NCBI RefSeq assembly: GCF_016598595.1
Contig: NZ_CP066786.1
Coordinates: 1,139,501-1,203,500, forward strand
Length of the DNA: 64,000 bases
Source: Martelella lutilitoris
GTDB lineage: Bacteria; Pseudomonadota; Alphaproteobacteria; Rhizobiales; Rhizobiaceae
Direction of reading: 5' to 3'
How positions within the stretch are numbered: the first letter of the stretch is position 1; every line of letters begins with the position of its first letter. Shown piece after piece: positions 1 through 10,295 of this stretch. A model generated the notes under the pieces. It made no database searches, was not told the DNA's origin, and worked only from the letters and a program-made list of their open reading frames with translations. A program made the translations under genes and the position numbers.

Positions 1-824
1 CCGATCCGGCCCCGATGCAGTACATCGCGCCGTTCGCCGGCTGCGCCATCGGCGAATATTTCCGCGACAATGGCATGCACGCCCTGATCGCCTATGACGA
101 CCTTTCCAAGCAGGCCGTCGCCTATCGTCAGATGTCGCTGCTGCTGCGCCGCCCGCCGGGCCGTGAAGCCTATCCGGGCGACGTTTTCTACCTGCACTCG
201 CGTCTTCTCGAGCGCGCCGCCAAGCTTTCGGAAGAGCGCGGCGCCGGCTCGCTGACGGCGCTCCCGGTCATCGAGACCCAGGGCAACGACGTTTCGGCGT
301 TCATCCCGACCAATGTGATCTCGATCACCGACGGCCAGATCTTCCTTGAAACCGACCTGTTCTACCAGGGTATTCGTCCGGCCGTGAACGTCGGCCTGTC
401 GGTGTCGCGCGTCGGTTCGTCGGCGCAGATCAAGGCGATGAAGCAGGTTGCTGGCTCGATCAAGGGCGAGCTTGCCCAGTATCGTGAAATGGCTGCCTTC
501 GCCCAGTTCGGTTCCGACCTCGATGCTGCGACCCAGCGTCTTCTGAACCGTGGCGCGCGTCTGACCGAGCTCCTGAAGCAGCAGCAGTTCTCGCCGCTGA
601 AGACGGAAGAGCAGGTGGTCGTGATCTTTGCCGGCGTGAACGGCTATCTCGACAAGCTGCCGGTCAGCGATGTCAGCAAGTTCGAACAGGGACTGCTGTC
701 CTACATGCGCGGCGAGGCGAGCGACGTTCTCGATGGCATCCGGACGGAAAAGGCGCTGAGCGACGATCTGAAGGGCAAGCTGAAGGCGGCAATCGACGCT
801 TTCGCGAAGAACTTCTCCAAGTAA
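1..824 (+). CDS. atpA: F1F0 ATP synthase subunit alpha, C-terminal part (5' truncated by window edge)
   Basis: Non-catalytic nucleotide-binding subunit of the F1 head, which alternates with beta in the cytoplasmic hexamer of ATP synthase. About 274 codons are visible, roughly the C-terminal half of a subunit that is usually near 510 residues; the reading frame is open from base 3 and the Walker A part lies outside the window. Recognisable alpha features are the [11 protein letters not shown] and [10 protein letters not shown] stretch, the [14 protein letters not shown] segment and the [10 protein letters not shown] motif followed by the helical C-terminal domain. The stop is 30 bases before atpG, so it is the upstream visible gene of an atpA-atpG-atpD-atpC operon. 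Identity is secure; only the start is missing. Confidence 0.97.
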   Translation, partial: DPAPMQYIAPFAGCAIGEYFRDNGMHALIAYDDLSKQAVAYRQMSLLLRRPPGREAYPGDVFYLHSRLLERAAKLSEERGAGSLTALPVIETQGNDVSAFIPTNVISITDGQIFLETDLFYQGIRPAVNVGLSVSRVGSSAQIKAMKQVAGSIKGELAQYREMAAFAQFGSDLDAATQRLLNRGARLTELLKQQQFSPLKTEEQVVVIFAGVNGYLDKLPVSDVSKFEQGLLSYMRGEASDVLDGIRTEKALSDDLKGKLKAAIDAFAKNFSK

Positions 825-854
825 CCAGGTAATCTTAGCGGGGATTTATAACCC

Positions 855-1733
855 ATGGCTTCATTGAAAGATCTGAAGCTTCGCATTGCCTCGGTGAAGG
901 CGACGCAGAAGATCACCAAGGCGATGCAGATGGTCGCCGCGGCGAAGCTGCGTCGCGCGCAGGAGGCCGCCGAAAATGCGCGGCCTTACTCCGAACGCAT
1001 GGCCACCGTCATGGCCGACCTGACGGCGGCCGTCGGCGAGGGCGAGGAAGTGCCGAAGCTGATGAGCGGGACCGGCAAGGATGATGTTCATCTCCTGGTG
1101 GTCTGCACGGCTGAACGCGGCCTTTGCGGCGGCTTCAACGCTCAGATCGCGCGCCACGCCCGCCTTGCCGCCCGTGATCTGATTTCCAAGGGCAAGACCG
1201 TCAAGATATTCTGCGTCGGCCGCAAGGGCTATGATGCGCTGCGCCGCGAATTCGCCGACCTGATCGTTGAGCGGAAAGAGTTGCGCGATGTCCGCAAGAT
1301 CGGCTTCGACAATGCCGAGGATGTTGCCAACCGCGTGATGGAGATGTTCGACGAGGGCGCTTTCGACGTTTGCACCCTGTTTTATTCGGAATTCAAATCG
1401 GTGATCTCGCAGGTGCCGACCGGCCTTCAGCTTATTCCGGCTTCGGCGCCGGAAGGCGCGGAAGAGCGCTCTGAGTCCGCGCTTTACGATTACGAGCCGA
1501 ATGCGGAAACCATCCTGTCCGAGATCGTGCCGCTCAACATCCGCGTCCAGGTTTTCCGCGCGCTGCTGGAAAATGCCGCCGGCGAAATGGGCGCGAAGAT
1601 GACCGCGATGGACAATGCGACGCGCAACGCCGGTGAGATGATCGACAAGCTGACGCTTTCCTACAACCGTCAGCGTCAGGAAAAGATCACCACGGAACTG
1701 ATTGAAATTATTTCCGGCGCGGAAGCGCTGTAA
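855..1733 (+). CDS. atpG: F1F0 ATP synthase subunit gamma
   Basis: Central rotor shaft of ATP synthase, coupling proton flow through F0 to catalysis in the alpha/beta head. The protein has 292 residues, normal for the family. The N-terminal helix carries the typical [16 protein letters not shown] and AAKLRRAQ sequence, and the C-terminal helix has [11 protein letters not shown] followed by LSYNRQRQ and the terminal [12 protein letters not shown]. These N- and C-terminal coiled-coil strands form the rotating shaft. It lies between atpA and atpD in the standard order, 23 bases before atpD. An ATG start is preceded by a weak GGGGATTT leader. Nothing unusual is visible. Confidence 0.97.
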   Translation: MASLKDLKLRIASVKATQKITKAMQMVAAAKLRRAQEAAENARPYSERMATVMADLTAAVGEGEEVPKLMSGTGKDDVHLLVVCTAERGLCGGFNAQIARHARLAARDLISKGKTVKIFCVGRKGYDALRREFADLIVERKELRDVRKIGFDNAEDVANRVMEMFDEGAFDVCTLFYSEFKSVISQVPTGLQLIPASAPEGAEERSESALYDYEPNAETILSEIVPLNIRVQVFRALLENAAGEMGAKMTAMDNATRNAGEMIDKLTLSYNRQRQEKITTELIEIISGAEAL

Positions 1734-1741
1734 GAGCTTGA

Positions 1742-3193
<1,452 letters not shown>

Positions 3194-3202
3194 TCCTCAG
3201 GC

Positions 3203-3224
3203 GGGCGGCGCCGAGGCGCCGCCC
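3203..3224 (+). other. Intercistronic GC hairpin between atpD and atpC
   Basis: Perfect inverted repeat GGGCGGCGCC/GGCGCCGCCC with a two-base centre, ten bases after the atpD stop. No T-run follows, so it is not a classical intrinsic terminator. Such structures can stabilise upstream mRNA or mark processing sites, which would help give a high beta to epsilon ratio; that role is inference. Confidence 0.6.
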
Positions 3225-3266
3225 ATCGGTTCCCGGTGATTTTGCAAGACAAGAGATTGGAACGTC

Positions 3267-3671
3267 ATGGCTGACACGATGATTTTCGAGCTGGTGACCC
3301 CTGAGAAGCTGCTGGCCTCCGCCGAAACGGATGCCGTCGTCATTCCCGCCGCGGAAGGCGAGATGACGGTGATGCCGGATCACGCGCCGACCATGACGAC
3401 GGTTCGTCCCGGCATGGTGAAGTTCAAGAATCACGATGGAAAGGAATTCCAGTTCCTGGTCTTCCACGGCTTCGCCGATATCCAGGGCAATGCCTGCACG
3501 CTTCTGGCCGAAACGGCCGTGCCGATCGGCGAGGCGTCGGATGCCATCGAGCATCGCATCAAGTCGCTGCGCAAGGAACTCGACGATGCAAGCCATCGCG
3601 AGCACAAGAGCGCGATCGAGCAGATGATGAACGAGTTGACGCACCTGAACGAGACGGTGTTCCCGGGCTGA
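3267..3671 (+). CDS. atpC: F1F0 ATP synthase subunit epsilon
   Basis: Small F1 stalk subunit that contacts gamma and the c-ring and inhibits ATP hydrolysis. The 134-residue product shows the N-terminal beta-sandwich sequence FELVTPEKLL, the conserved VVIPAAEGEMTVMPDHAP segment and the HGFADI stretch, followed by a helical C-terminal region that is mostly charged. It is the last gene of the operon: the hairpin after atpD separates it from the beta gene by 73 bases and a strong terminator follows. The ATG has an upstream AAGAGATTGG that serves as a weak ribosome-binding site. Length and position are standard. Confidence 0.96.
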   Translation: MADTMIFELVTPEKLLASAETDAVVIPAAEGEMTVMPDHAPTMTTVRPGMVKFKNHDGKEFQFLVFHGFADIQGNACTLLAETAVPIGEASDAIEHRIKSLRKELDDASHREHKSAIEQMMNELTHLNETVFPG

Positions 3672-3702
3672 TCCCGCACTGAATTCCTTGTGAAATCGTA
3701 TG

Positions 3703-3730
3703 AGCCGCAGCTTTTTCGCTGCGGCTTTTC
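3703..3730 (+). terminator. Intrinsic terminator of the atp operon
   Basis: Stem AGCCGCAGC/GCTGCGGCT (3703-3711 with 3718-3726), six-base loop TTTTTC, then TTTT. It lies about 30 bases after the atpC stop and before the next promoter region, as expected for the operon end. Confidence 0.85.
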
Positions 3731-3861
3731 GCGTTTTCTGGCTATTGTCTTGATCGGGGGCGTTCACCAAAGCGTAAATCCGGCGTGTAGATCGTAGTGT
3801 GGCGGTGAAGCAAAACATAAGAAGAGCCTCGCTAAATGCGACGCCAGGGTGCGGATTGTGA

Positions 3862-5418
3862 ATGTCAAACGTAAAAGACAAGCTGCGCAGTGATATAGTC
3901 GTCGTTCTATTGATCGCCGTACCCGTCATGGGCTTTCTGATCTCTATCGATTCATTCGAACGGCTGAGCGATTTTTCCCGCTCGCACGAGAGTTGGGAAC
4001 TCGACGAGTTCTTTACTGCCTTCATGGTTTCAAGCATCGGGCTTCTAGTCCTGCTGGTCCGCCGCACGCGCTCATTGCGCAAGGAGATTGCGAGCCGGCA
4101 TGAGGCCGAGCGTCTGGCGCTGGCCCTGGCCCGCCAGGACCCGTTGACGGGTATCGCCAACCGCCGATATTTCGAGGAAGAGTGCGAGCGGCGGTTGACG
4201 CGGGCACGCCGTCAGTCCGACCGCTTCGCCCTGCTGTTCATCGATTTCGACCGGTTCAAGCAGATCAACGATAACCTTGGCCATGACGCGGGAGACCGAT
4301 TGCTTCAGGTCGTCTCCGACCGGCTGAAGAAGGCCGTTCGTCCTGACGATTTTCTCGGTCGACTTGGCGGCGACGAGTTTGCTGTCCTCATGCATGACGG
4401 CGGCGGCGCGGATACCGCCGAGCACGTGGCAATACGGCTGCTGGCGGAGGTGTCTCGTCCGGTCCTGCTGCTCGGGCGCGAGATCACGCCTTCGGTCAGT
4501 ATCGGTATTGCATCTTATCCGAAGGACGGTACGACCCGCGACACCTTGCTGAAGAGGGCCGATACGGCGATGTACCGGGCCAAGGAGGAGGGGCGTCGAC
4601 GTATCGTATCCTTCAGCGACGACATGGATCGCGGGTCGGGGGCCGAGTATATGCTCGAGCTCGATCTTGCCGATGCGCTTTCGTCGGGTCAGATCGTGCC
4701 CTATTACCAGCTGATCAGCAGTTGCCATGCCGGCGATGTCGTTCTTGTCGAGGTGCTGGCGCGCTGGAAACACCCGAAGCTCGGAGTGCTGAGCGCCGGC
4801 GACTTCATTCCCCATGCCGAGGCAGCGGGGCTGATCCCGCAATTGTTCGAGACGGTGTTGACTGAGGCCTGCAAGGATGCGCGCCAATGGCCGGCTTCAA
4901 CGGCGATCGCGGTCAATGTGACGCCACAGCAACTATGCGATCCCGGCTTTGCCAAAGGCGTTCTCGACATCCTAAGCCGGAATCAATTCCCGCCCTCCCG
5001 TCTGGAGCTGGAGGTGACCGAGGATGCGCTGGTGGTCGATCTCGACACCACGCGCAACAATATCCTGCGTCTCAAGGCGGAAGGCATCCGTGTGGCGCTT
5101 GATGATTTCGGTACGGGCTATTCCAGCCTGCGCCAGCTTCGCGAACTGCCCTTTGACCGGATCAAGATCGATCGCAGCTTCATCTCCGGCGTCGGAACCG
5201 ATCCGCAAAGCGACGAGATTGTCGCCTCGACCATCAAGCTGTGTCGGGCGCTCGGCCTGAAGACGGTCGCTGAGGGGATCGAGGACAAAGCGCAGATGGA
5301 CTGGATCTGCGACCACGGTGCGGATGCCGTGCAAGGCTATTTCAACGCCATGCCGGTCTCGGCTGAGGAACTTCCGGAGGTCCTGAAGACCTATCCGGAC
5401 GGCCGGCCGCGATATTAG
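3862..5418 (+). CDS. Membrane GGDEF-EAL protein (cyclic-di-GMP synthesis/breakdown)
   Basis: A 518-residue inner-membrane signalling protein with two predicted membrane helices (about residues 11-29 and 51-67) and a short loop between them, then a GGDEF domain and an EAL domain. GGDEF is intact at 169-173 and an RxxD product-inhibition site (RPDD, 160-163) lies five residues upstream. The EAL signature reads EVLAR at 297-301; other expected phosphodiesterase residues are seen (AVNVTPQQ, ELEVTE, DDFGTGYSS at 414-422, IKIDRSFI, AEGIED, QGYF). Both activities therefore look possible, and which dominates cannot be told from sequence. It is a single gene after the atp terminator. The downstream WD40 gene converges on it. 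Confidence 0.92.
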   Translation: MSNVKDKLRSDIVVVLLIAVPVMGFLISIDSFERLSDFSRSHESWELDEFFTAFMVSSIGLLVLLVRRTRSLRKEIASRHEAERLALALARQDPLTGIANRRYFEEECERRLTRARRQSDRFALLFIDFDRFKQINDNLGHDAGDRLLQVVSDRLKKAVRPDDFLGRLGGDEFAVLMHDGGGADTAEHVAIRLLAEVSRPVLLLGREITPSVSIGIASYPKDGTTRDTLLKRADTAMYRAKEEGRRRIVSFSDDMDRGSGAEYMLELDLADALSSGQIVPYYQLISSCHAGDVVLVEVLARWKHPKLGVLSAGDFIPHAEAAGLIPQLFETVLTEACKDARQWPASTAIAVNVTPQQLCDPGFAKGVLDILSRNQFPPSRLELEVTEDALVVDLDTTRNNILRLKAEGIRVALDDFGTGYSSLRQLRELPFDRIKIDRSFISGVGTDPQSDEIVASTIKLCRALGLKTVAEGIEDKAQMDWICDHGADAVQGYFNAMPVSAEELPEVLKTYPDGRPRY

Positions 5419-5472
5419 AGCGTTTCAGAAGTAGGCGTTCCCGAGAGGCTTGCGGACGACCGTTCCGGGGAA

Positions 5473-6459
5473 CTAGCCCGAAATCGTGACGATCCCGCAA
5501 TCTCCGGCTTCTGAGGCAAAGGCCAGGCGCTCGCCCGCTTCGTCCCAGGAGAGCGACGTGATCGCCCCCTTGCCCTGGCGGCGCAGGAGCGCTTCCTTCT
5601 GGTCGGAAAGGCGCACGGCCATGATCATGCCGTCGATGAAGCCGATGGCGAGCATTTCCTCCGAAGGGTGGAAGGCGACCTGGGTGACCAGGATATTGGC
5701 GCGGGTGCCGAGTTCGAGCGGCGCCTTGCCCATCGGCCCGTCCTTTCCGGAAAACGGCCAGACGATGGCGGCCGGCGCGCCGGAGGTTGCAAGCCACTTG
5801 CCTTTCGGCGACCAGGACCAGGATTTCACCTTGGCCGGATAGCCGCTCATGCGCATGTGGCGCGCTTCGGCCGACAGCTTGCCGTCCAGCTTCCATCCAT
5901 GCAGCGCATTTTCCTGCATGGCGGTGACCAGAAAGCGCCCGTCGGGCGAAAAGGTGATGCCGACATGGGCGCCCTTCCATTCCAGATCGACCGGAGGGGC
6001 GGAGCCTGCAACCCAGTGCAGCGAGGCGCCGTTATAACGTGCGGCCGCGATCCTGAGGCCCTTGGGGGCGAACGTGACCGCCTCGACGCTGCGCTCCTCG
6101 GGAAAGAGATGCGACGCGCCGCTGGCAATCACCCGCGTCTCCTTGCCCACGGCATAGGCGACGGCGCCGTGCGGGCCGCCGGCGACGACGGAAATCCACT
6201 TGCGCGGCACGCTTGCCAGTTCCTCGAAGGAGCCGTCTTTTGCAAGGCGGAGCACGCGGCCATCCTCGCCGCCGGTGATCAGCGTCTGGCTGAAGGGATC
6301 GCGCACGCAGGTGAGGAGGCCGTCATGGGCCTCCGTCACCTTCTCGCCGTCGTCGAGCCGGTGAATCCGGCCTCCGGCCGTGGCAAAAAATGGAATTCCG
6401 CCGAGAAAGGCGGCGGCGATGACGTGGTCGTCGATGTCGACGGGCGCAACGCTCGGCAT
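5473..6459 (-). CDS. WD40-repeat protein co-encoded with a CobW GTPase
   Basis: A 328-residue protein made of repeated beta-propeller blades; blade-like segments include LLTCVRDPFSQTLITGGEDG, GITFSPDGRFLVTAMQ, SWSWSPKGKWLATSG, VAFHPSEEMLAIGFIDG and SLSWDEAGERLAFASE. WD40 propellers are non-enzymatic interaction platforms. No signal peptide or membrane segment is visible, so it is probably cytoplasmic. The start codon overlaps the stop of the upstream CobW-type GTPase by one base (TGATG), which indicates translational coupling and a shared role, plausibly in metal delivery. The exact partner is not visible from sequence. Confidence 0.85.
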   Translation of the reverse strand: MPSVAPVDIDDHVIAAAFLGGIPFFATAGGRIHRLDDGEKVTEAHDGLLTCVRDPFSQTLITGGEDGRVLRLAKDGSFEELASVPRKWISVVAGGPHGAVAYAVGKETRVIASGASHLFPEERSVEAVTFAPKGLRIAAARYNGASLHWVAGSAPPVDLEWKGAHVGITFSPDGRFLVTAMQENALHGWKLDGKLSAEARHMRMSGYPAKVKSWSWSPKGKWLATSGAPAAIVWPFSGKDGPMGKAPLELGTRANILVTQVAFHPSEEMLAIGFIDGMIMAVRLSDQKEALLRRQGKGAITSLSWDEAGERLAFASEAGDCGIVTISG

Positions 6460-7544
6460 CAGCTGCGGACCTCGCAGGCCCGGAAGCTCTTCTCGAGCTT
6501 TTCGCGGTCAAGGTCGCGTCCGATGAAGACGAGCCGGCTTTCGCGCGCTTCGCCATCCTTCCAGGCGCGCTGGTGATCGCCCTCGATGATCATGTGGACG
6601 CCCTGGACCACATAGCGATCGTCGTCCTTGTTGAAGGCGAGGATGCCCTTAAGGCGCAGGATGTTCGGTCCCTGGTTCTGGGTGACGGACTGGATCCATG
6701 GGAAGAACCGGTTCGGGTCGAGCTCGCCACCGCGCAATGACACCGACTGCACCGTCACGTCGTGATGGTCGGACAGCCCGTGGTGGTGGTGGTGCTCGTG
6801 ATCATGATCATGATCATGATCATGATCATGATCGTGGTGATGATGGTCGTGGTCGCAATCGGGACCGCAGACATGGTCATCATGATCGTGATCGAGGAAG
6901 TGCGGGTCGTCCTCCAGAACATGTTTCAGATCGAACGCGTTCTGGTTGAGGATGCGTTCGAGTTCGATGGCCGAACGCTCCGTCCTGAAGATCCTGGCGG
7001 CCGGATTGATGGCGCGCACCAGGCCTTCGACATCGGCCAGTTCCTCCGCGCTGACCAGGTCGGTCTTGTTCAGGAGCACGATATCGGCGAATGCGATCTG
7101 GTCCTCGGCCTCGCGGCTGTCCTTCAGGCGCAGCGGCAGGTGCTTGGCGTCGACCAGGGTGATGACGGCATCGAGCGCCGTCTTGGCCCGGACGTCGTCG
7201 TCCATGAAGAAGGTTTGGGCGACGGGAACCGGATCGGCAAGGCCTGTGGTCTCGACGATGATGCCATCGAAACGCGGGCGCCGCATCAGGCCCTCGACGA
7301 CCCGGATCAGGTCGCCGCGCACCGTGCAGCACACGCAGCCATTGTTCATTTCGTAGATCTCCTCGTCGGATTCCACGATCAGGTCATTGTCAATGCCGAT
7401 CTCGCCGAATTCGTTGACGATGACCGCGTATTGCTTGCCGTGGTTTTCGGAGAGAATCCGGTTGAGCAGGGTGGTCTTGCCCGATCCCAGGTAGCCCGTC
7501 AGCACGGTCACCGGAATGGGCGGAGCTGCTTGCGTGTCAGTCAT
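6459..7544 (-). CDS. CobW/COG0523-family metal-binding GTPase with His-rich linker
   Basis: A 361-residue P-loop GTPase of the COG0523 metallochaperone group. The Walker A loop GYLGSGKT is at 17-24, the metal-binding CxCC motif (CVCC) at 70-73, and ETTGLADP, NKTDLV and the C-terminal CobW domain follow. Between the GTPase and C-terminal domains lies a long His/Asp-rich run including repeated HD pairs and a CGPDCDHDHHHH segment, typical of zinc-handling members. I start at 7544 (MTDTQAA) because AAAGGA sits seven bases upstream and similarity begins there; a longer upstream extension has no support. Zinc specificity is inferred from the linker. I saw no clear Zur box in the intergenic region. 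Confidence 0.9.
   Translation of the reverse strand: MTDTQAAPPIPVTVLTGYLGSGKTTLLNRILSENHGKQYAVIVNEFGEIGIDNDLIVESDEEIYEMNNGCVCCTVRGDLIRVVEGLMRRPRFDGIIVETTGLADPVPVAQTFFMDDDVRAKTALDAVITLVDAKHLPLRLKDSREAEDQIAFADIVLLNKTDLVSAEELADVEGLVRAINPAARIFRTERSAIELERILNQNAFDLKHVLEDDPHFLDHDHDDHVCGPDCDHDHHHHDHDHDHDHDHDHEHHHHHGLSDHHDVTVQSVSLRGGELDPNRFFPWIQSVTQNQGPNILRLKGILAFNKDDDRYVVQGVHMIIEGDHQRAWKDGEARESRLVFIGRDLDREKLEKSFRACEVRS
6801..6833. repeat. In-frame hexanucleotide repeat (ATCATG)n inside the CobW gene
   Basis: Five and a half tandem ATCATG units that encode alternating His-Asp residues in the metal-binding linker. Repeat-number change would lengthen or shorten the linker two residues at a time without a frameshift. 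Confidence 0.85.
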
Positions 7545-7702
7545 GATCGTTCCTTTGAAGGATTTTCCGACTATATAAGGGTGATGGCGCCTGGCAGCAA
7601 GGCGGAGCGATGCCTGGCTTGCTTGCGAAAAGTCAGGCTCCACAGCGGTTTTCCGGGAAAATTAAACCGATTTTTGCTTTTATGTTGAATTCTTCGCGGT
7701 TT

Positions 7703-7724
7703 TTGAATTAAATTTTTAAATCAA
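7703..7724. promoter_or_regulatory. AT-rich dyad upstream of the LacI-family gene (possible operator)
   Basis: Imperfect 22-base inverted repeat, TTGAATTAAAT facing TTTTAAATCAA, located 41 bases before the GTG start at 7765. Position and symmetry suit autoregulation by the LacI-type protein; this is inference from symmetry only. Confidence 0.4.
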
Positions 7725-7764
7725 GACACGCAGCGCGAGGCCTTCATTCACCGGGAGAAAAGCC

Positions 7765-8805
7765 GTGGCCCAGAAAGTCAAACTTTCCACAATCGCCGAA
7801 TCTCTGGGGATTTCGACGGCCACCGTATCGCTGGCGCTCCGCGACAGCCCGCTTGTCGCCACCGCCACGCGCGAGCGGATCAAGGAACAGGCGCGTGCAC
7901 TCGGCTATATCTACAATCGCCGGGCGGCCAGCCTCCGGACATCGCGTTCGGGTATCATCGGCGTCGTCGTTCACGATATCATGAACCCGTTCTACGGCGA
8001 GATCCTCAAGGCCATCGAAAGCGAGCTCGATCGCAACCAGCACACCTTCATTCTCTCCAACCACTACGACTCGGTCGAAAAGCAGCGCAATTTCATCGAG
8101 ACGCTGCTGCAGCTCGGCGGCGACGGCGTGATCATGTCGCCGGCGATCGGCACGCCGCCGGCCGATGTGCAACTGGCCGAGGACAACGGCATGCCGGCCA
8201 TTTTCGTCGCTCGCACCATGGAGGAGCTGGACCTGCCGACCTATCGCGGCGACGACAGCTACGGCATCGCGCTTGCCACCAACCACCTGATCGGACTCGG
8301 CCACCGCTGCATCGCCATGATCGGCGGCACGGACCAGACCTCGACCGGACGCGACCGCTATGCGGGCTACGTCAACGCGCTGAAGAAGGCCAATATCCCG
8401 GTCGATCCGGGCCTGCGCATTCCGGGACCGCGCACCAAGCAGGGCGGGTTCGAGGCGGCGGTGCATTTTCTGTCGCTGCCGCAAAAGCCGACGGCGGCGG
8501 TCTGCTGGAACGATCTGGTGGCGATCGGCCTGATGAACGGCATTTCGCGCGCGGGGTTGACGCCGGGCGCCGATATTTCCGTTACCGGTTATGACGATCT
8601 CGAGGAGGCCTCGATCTCCACGCCGTCGCTCACCACCGTCTGGAACGGTCAGGCCGAGGTCGGCAGGCTGGCGGCGCGGGCGCTGCTCGACAGGCTTGCC
8701 GGCTCCAACGCGCCGAACGGCATGCATCTTATCAAGCCGGAAATGCGCATCCGCCAGTCGACGGGCCCTTACCGCGAAACCGCCGAGAGCTATCTTGCGC
8801 TGTAG
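7765..8805 (+). CDS. LacI-family transcriptional regulator
   Basis: A 346-residue repressor-type regulator. The N-terminal helix-turn-helix and hinge are plain (KLSTIAESLGISTATVSLALRD, then YIYNRRAASLRTSRSG), followed by the periplasmic-binding-protein-like effector domain with GIIGVVVHDIMNPFYGEIL and the C-terminal VTGYDDLEEASISTPSLTTV segment. A GTG start is chosen because GGGAGA lies about seven bases upstream and the helix-turn-helix begins directly after. It is followed after 57 bases by a 2-hydroxyacid dehydrogenase on the same strand, so it probably controls that gene and itself in response to a small organic acid or sugar. The effector is unknown. Confidence 0.92.
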   Translation: MAQKVKLSTIAESLGISTATVSLALRDSPLVATATRERIKEQARALGYIYNRRAASLRTSRSGIIGVVVHDIMNPFYGEILKAIESELDRNQHTFILSNHYDSVEKQRNFIETLLQLGGDGVIMSPAIGTPPADVQLAEDNGMPAIFVARTMEELDLPTYRGDDSYGIALATNHLIGLGHRCIAMIGGTDQTSTGRDRYAGYVNALKKANIPVDPGLRIPGPRTKQGGFEAAVHFLSLPQKPTAAVCWNDLVAIGLMNGISRAGLTPGADISVTGYDDLEEASISTPSLTTVWNGQAEVGRLAARALLDRLAGSNAPNGMHLIKPEMRIRQSTGPYRETAESYLAL

Positions 8806-8862
8806 CGCTCTGCTACATGCTTCTATGTCCATTTCAGAACCAGAACATTTTCGGGAGGCCCC

Positions 8863-9822
8863 ATGCCCAAAGAAACCGTCATGCTGTCGCAGAACCTCAA
8901 TCCCTTCGTGCAGGGCGTGCTGAAGGACGATTACGAACTGGTGACCATGCCCGAGGGCGGGCCGGGCGCGCTGGGCGAAAAGGCCGCCGACATCCGGGCC
9001 GTCGTCGCCTTTGGCGGGTTCTCCGCCGAACAGATGGATGCGCTGCCCAATCTCGAGATCATCGCCTGCCCGGGCGTGGGCTATGACGGCATCGACACGA
9101 CCCATGCCGCGGAACGCGGAATCGTTGTCACCCATACGCCGAATGTCCTGAATGACGAGGTTGCCGATACCGCTGTGGCGCTTCTTCTGAATGCCGTCCG
9201 GCGTCTCTACGCGGCAGAACGGTTCTTGCGCGAGGGCCGCTGGGAGAGCGAGGGCAATTTCCCGCTCTCGCCATTTTCGGTGAAGGGGCGCAAGGTCGGG
9301 CTCTATGGTCTCGGCCGGATCGGGCTCGAGATCGCAAGCCGGCTTGAACCGTTCAAGGTCGAGATCTCCTATCACACCCGCAGCCCGAAAAAGGGCGTCG
9401 ACTATGCCTATCATCCGACGCTTGCCTCGCTTGCGGAAGCCGTCGACACGCTGATCTGCATCGTTCCGAAGACGCCGGAGACGCACAAGGCGGTCAATGC
9501 CGAAATCCTGTCGGCGCTCGGCCCCGATGGCATTCTGGTCAATGTCGGGCGCGGCTGGAGCGTCGACGAGGACGCGCTGATCGCCGCCCTCAAGGCCGGC
9601 ACGCTCGGCGGCGCGGGCCTCGATGTCTTTTATGATGAGCCGCATGTGCCCGAGACGCTTCGGGGTTTCGACAATGTCAGCCTGCTGCCGCATGTGGCTT
9701 CCGCTTCCGTGCCGACGCGCCAGGGTATGGCGCAGCTTGTAGCCGACAACCTGAATGGCTGGTTTGCCGAAGGGCGGCCGGTCACGCCCGTGCCCGAGAC
9801 GCCGGTTCCGCCGAAAGCCTGA
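8863..9822 (+). CDS. D-isomer-specific 2-hydroxyacid dehydrogenase
   Basis: A 319-residue NAD(P)-dependent dehydrogenase of the D-2-hydroxyacid family, which interconverts 2-oxo acids (for example glyoxylate, hydroxypyruvate or 2-ketogluconate) and their D-hydroxy forms. The Rossmann motif GLGRIGLEIASRL is central; the catalytic Arg lies in NVGRGWSVDEDALI, the Glu in LDVFYDEPHVPETL and the His in LLPHVASASV. No mitochondrial or export signal is present. GGGAGG precedes the ATG. The upstream LacI-type gene is a likely regulator. The substrate cannot be fixed; the family resembles glyoxylate/hydroxypyruvate or gluconate reductases. Confidence 0.9.
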   Translation: MPKETVMLSQNLNPFVQGVLKDDYELVTMPEGGPGALGEKAADIRAVVAFGGFSAEQMDALPNLEIIACPGVGYDGIDTTHAAERGIVVTHTPNVLNDEVADTAVALLLNAVRRLYAAERFLREGRWESEGNFPLSPFSVKGRKVGLYGLGRIGLEIASRLEPFKVEISYHTRSPKKGVDYAYHPTLASLAEAVDTLICIVPKTPETHKAVNAEILSALGPDGILVNVGRGWSVDEDALIAALKAGTLGGAGLDVFYDEPHVPETLRGFDNVSLLPHVASASVPTRQGMAQLVADNLNGWFAEGRPVTPVPETPVPPKA

Positions 9823-9824
9823 CG

Positions 9825-10280
9825 TCAGGACCGCTGCCTTCTGGTTTCGATGACCTTTCGCATAAGGCCTACAAATTGCGCGCCCTCTTCCGCCGTAAGG
9901 CCGGAGAGGGCGTCTTCGTTCTCGGCCGTGGCTGCGGCGACGGCCGGCGCGCGCAGGGCGCGGGCGCGTTCCGTCAGCCTTATGCGCTGAACGCGGCCGT
10001 CCTCAAGGTCCCTTTCCCGCTTGATCAATCCGTCACGCTCCATGCGCGACAGCGTGTTGGCCATGGTCGCCTGCTCGATATCAAGCCGCTCCACCAGTTC
10101 TTTCTGCGTCAGCCCGTCATGGTCCCAAAGTTCCAGAAGAGCGGGAAAGGTGCCCGTGGTCAGCCCGAGCGGCCGGATGCGGGCCGCAAGCCCGCGCTCG
10201 AAAAGGCGCGCCATATGGTTGGCGAGATAGCCGGCGGAATCGTCTTTTGAAAAGGTCATGATGTTCGATAACACTTGCAT
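9825..10280 (-). CDS. MarR-family transcriptional regulator
   Basis: A 151-residue winged-helix regulator: the helix-turn-helix lies in LTQKELVERLDIEQATMANTLSRME and the wing in RDGLIKRERDLEDGRVQRIRLTERAR. It is divergent from a small membrane-protein gene, and the 55-base gap between them holds two perfect dyads that look like its operators. The first ATG (10280) lies inside the upstream dyad and has no Shine-Dalgarno sequence; an in-frame ATG at 10259 also lacks one, so the start is uncertain and the transcript may be leaderless. Autorepression is strongly suggested. The ligand is unknown. Confidence 0.9.
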   Translation of the reverse strand: MQVLSNIMTFSKDDSAGYLANHMARLFERGLAARIRPLGLTTGTFPALLELWDHDGLTQKELVERLDIEQATMANTLSRMERDGLIKRERDLEDGRVQRIRLTERARALRAPAVAAATAENEDALSGLTAEEGAQFVGLMRKVIETRRQRS

Positions 10281-10294
10281 AGCTTGCTATGCAA
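10275..10294. promoter_or_regulatory. Perfect 20-base dyad, probable MarR operator 1
   Basis: TTGCATAGC-TT-GCTATGCAA, a perfect inverted repeat with a two-base centre that covers the annotated MarR start codon. It shares the core ATAGCTTGCTAT with the second dyad. Confidence 0.7.
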
Positions 10295-10295
10295 C

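Noticed and set aside
5473..6459. Enzymatic role for the WD40 protein
   Set aside because: No catalytic motif is seen; blades resemble interaction repeats only.
7545..7764. Zur box for the CobW-type gene
   Set aside because: No clear inverted repeat of the alphaproteobacterial Zur type was found in the intergenic region; zinc regulation is possible but not shown.
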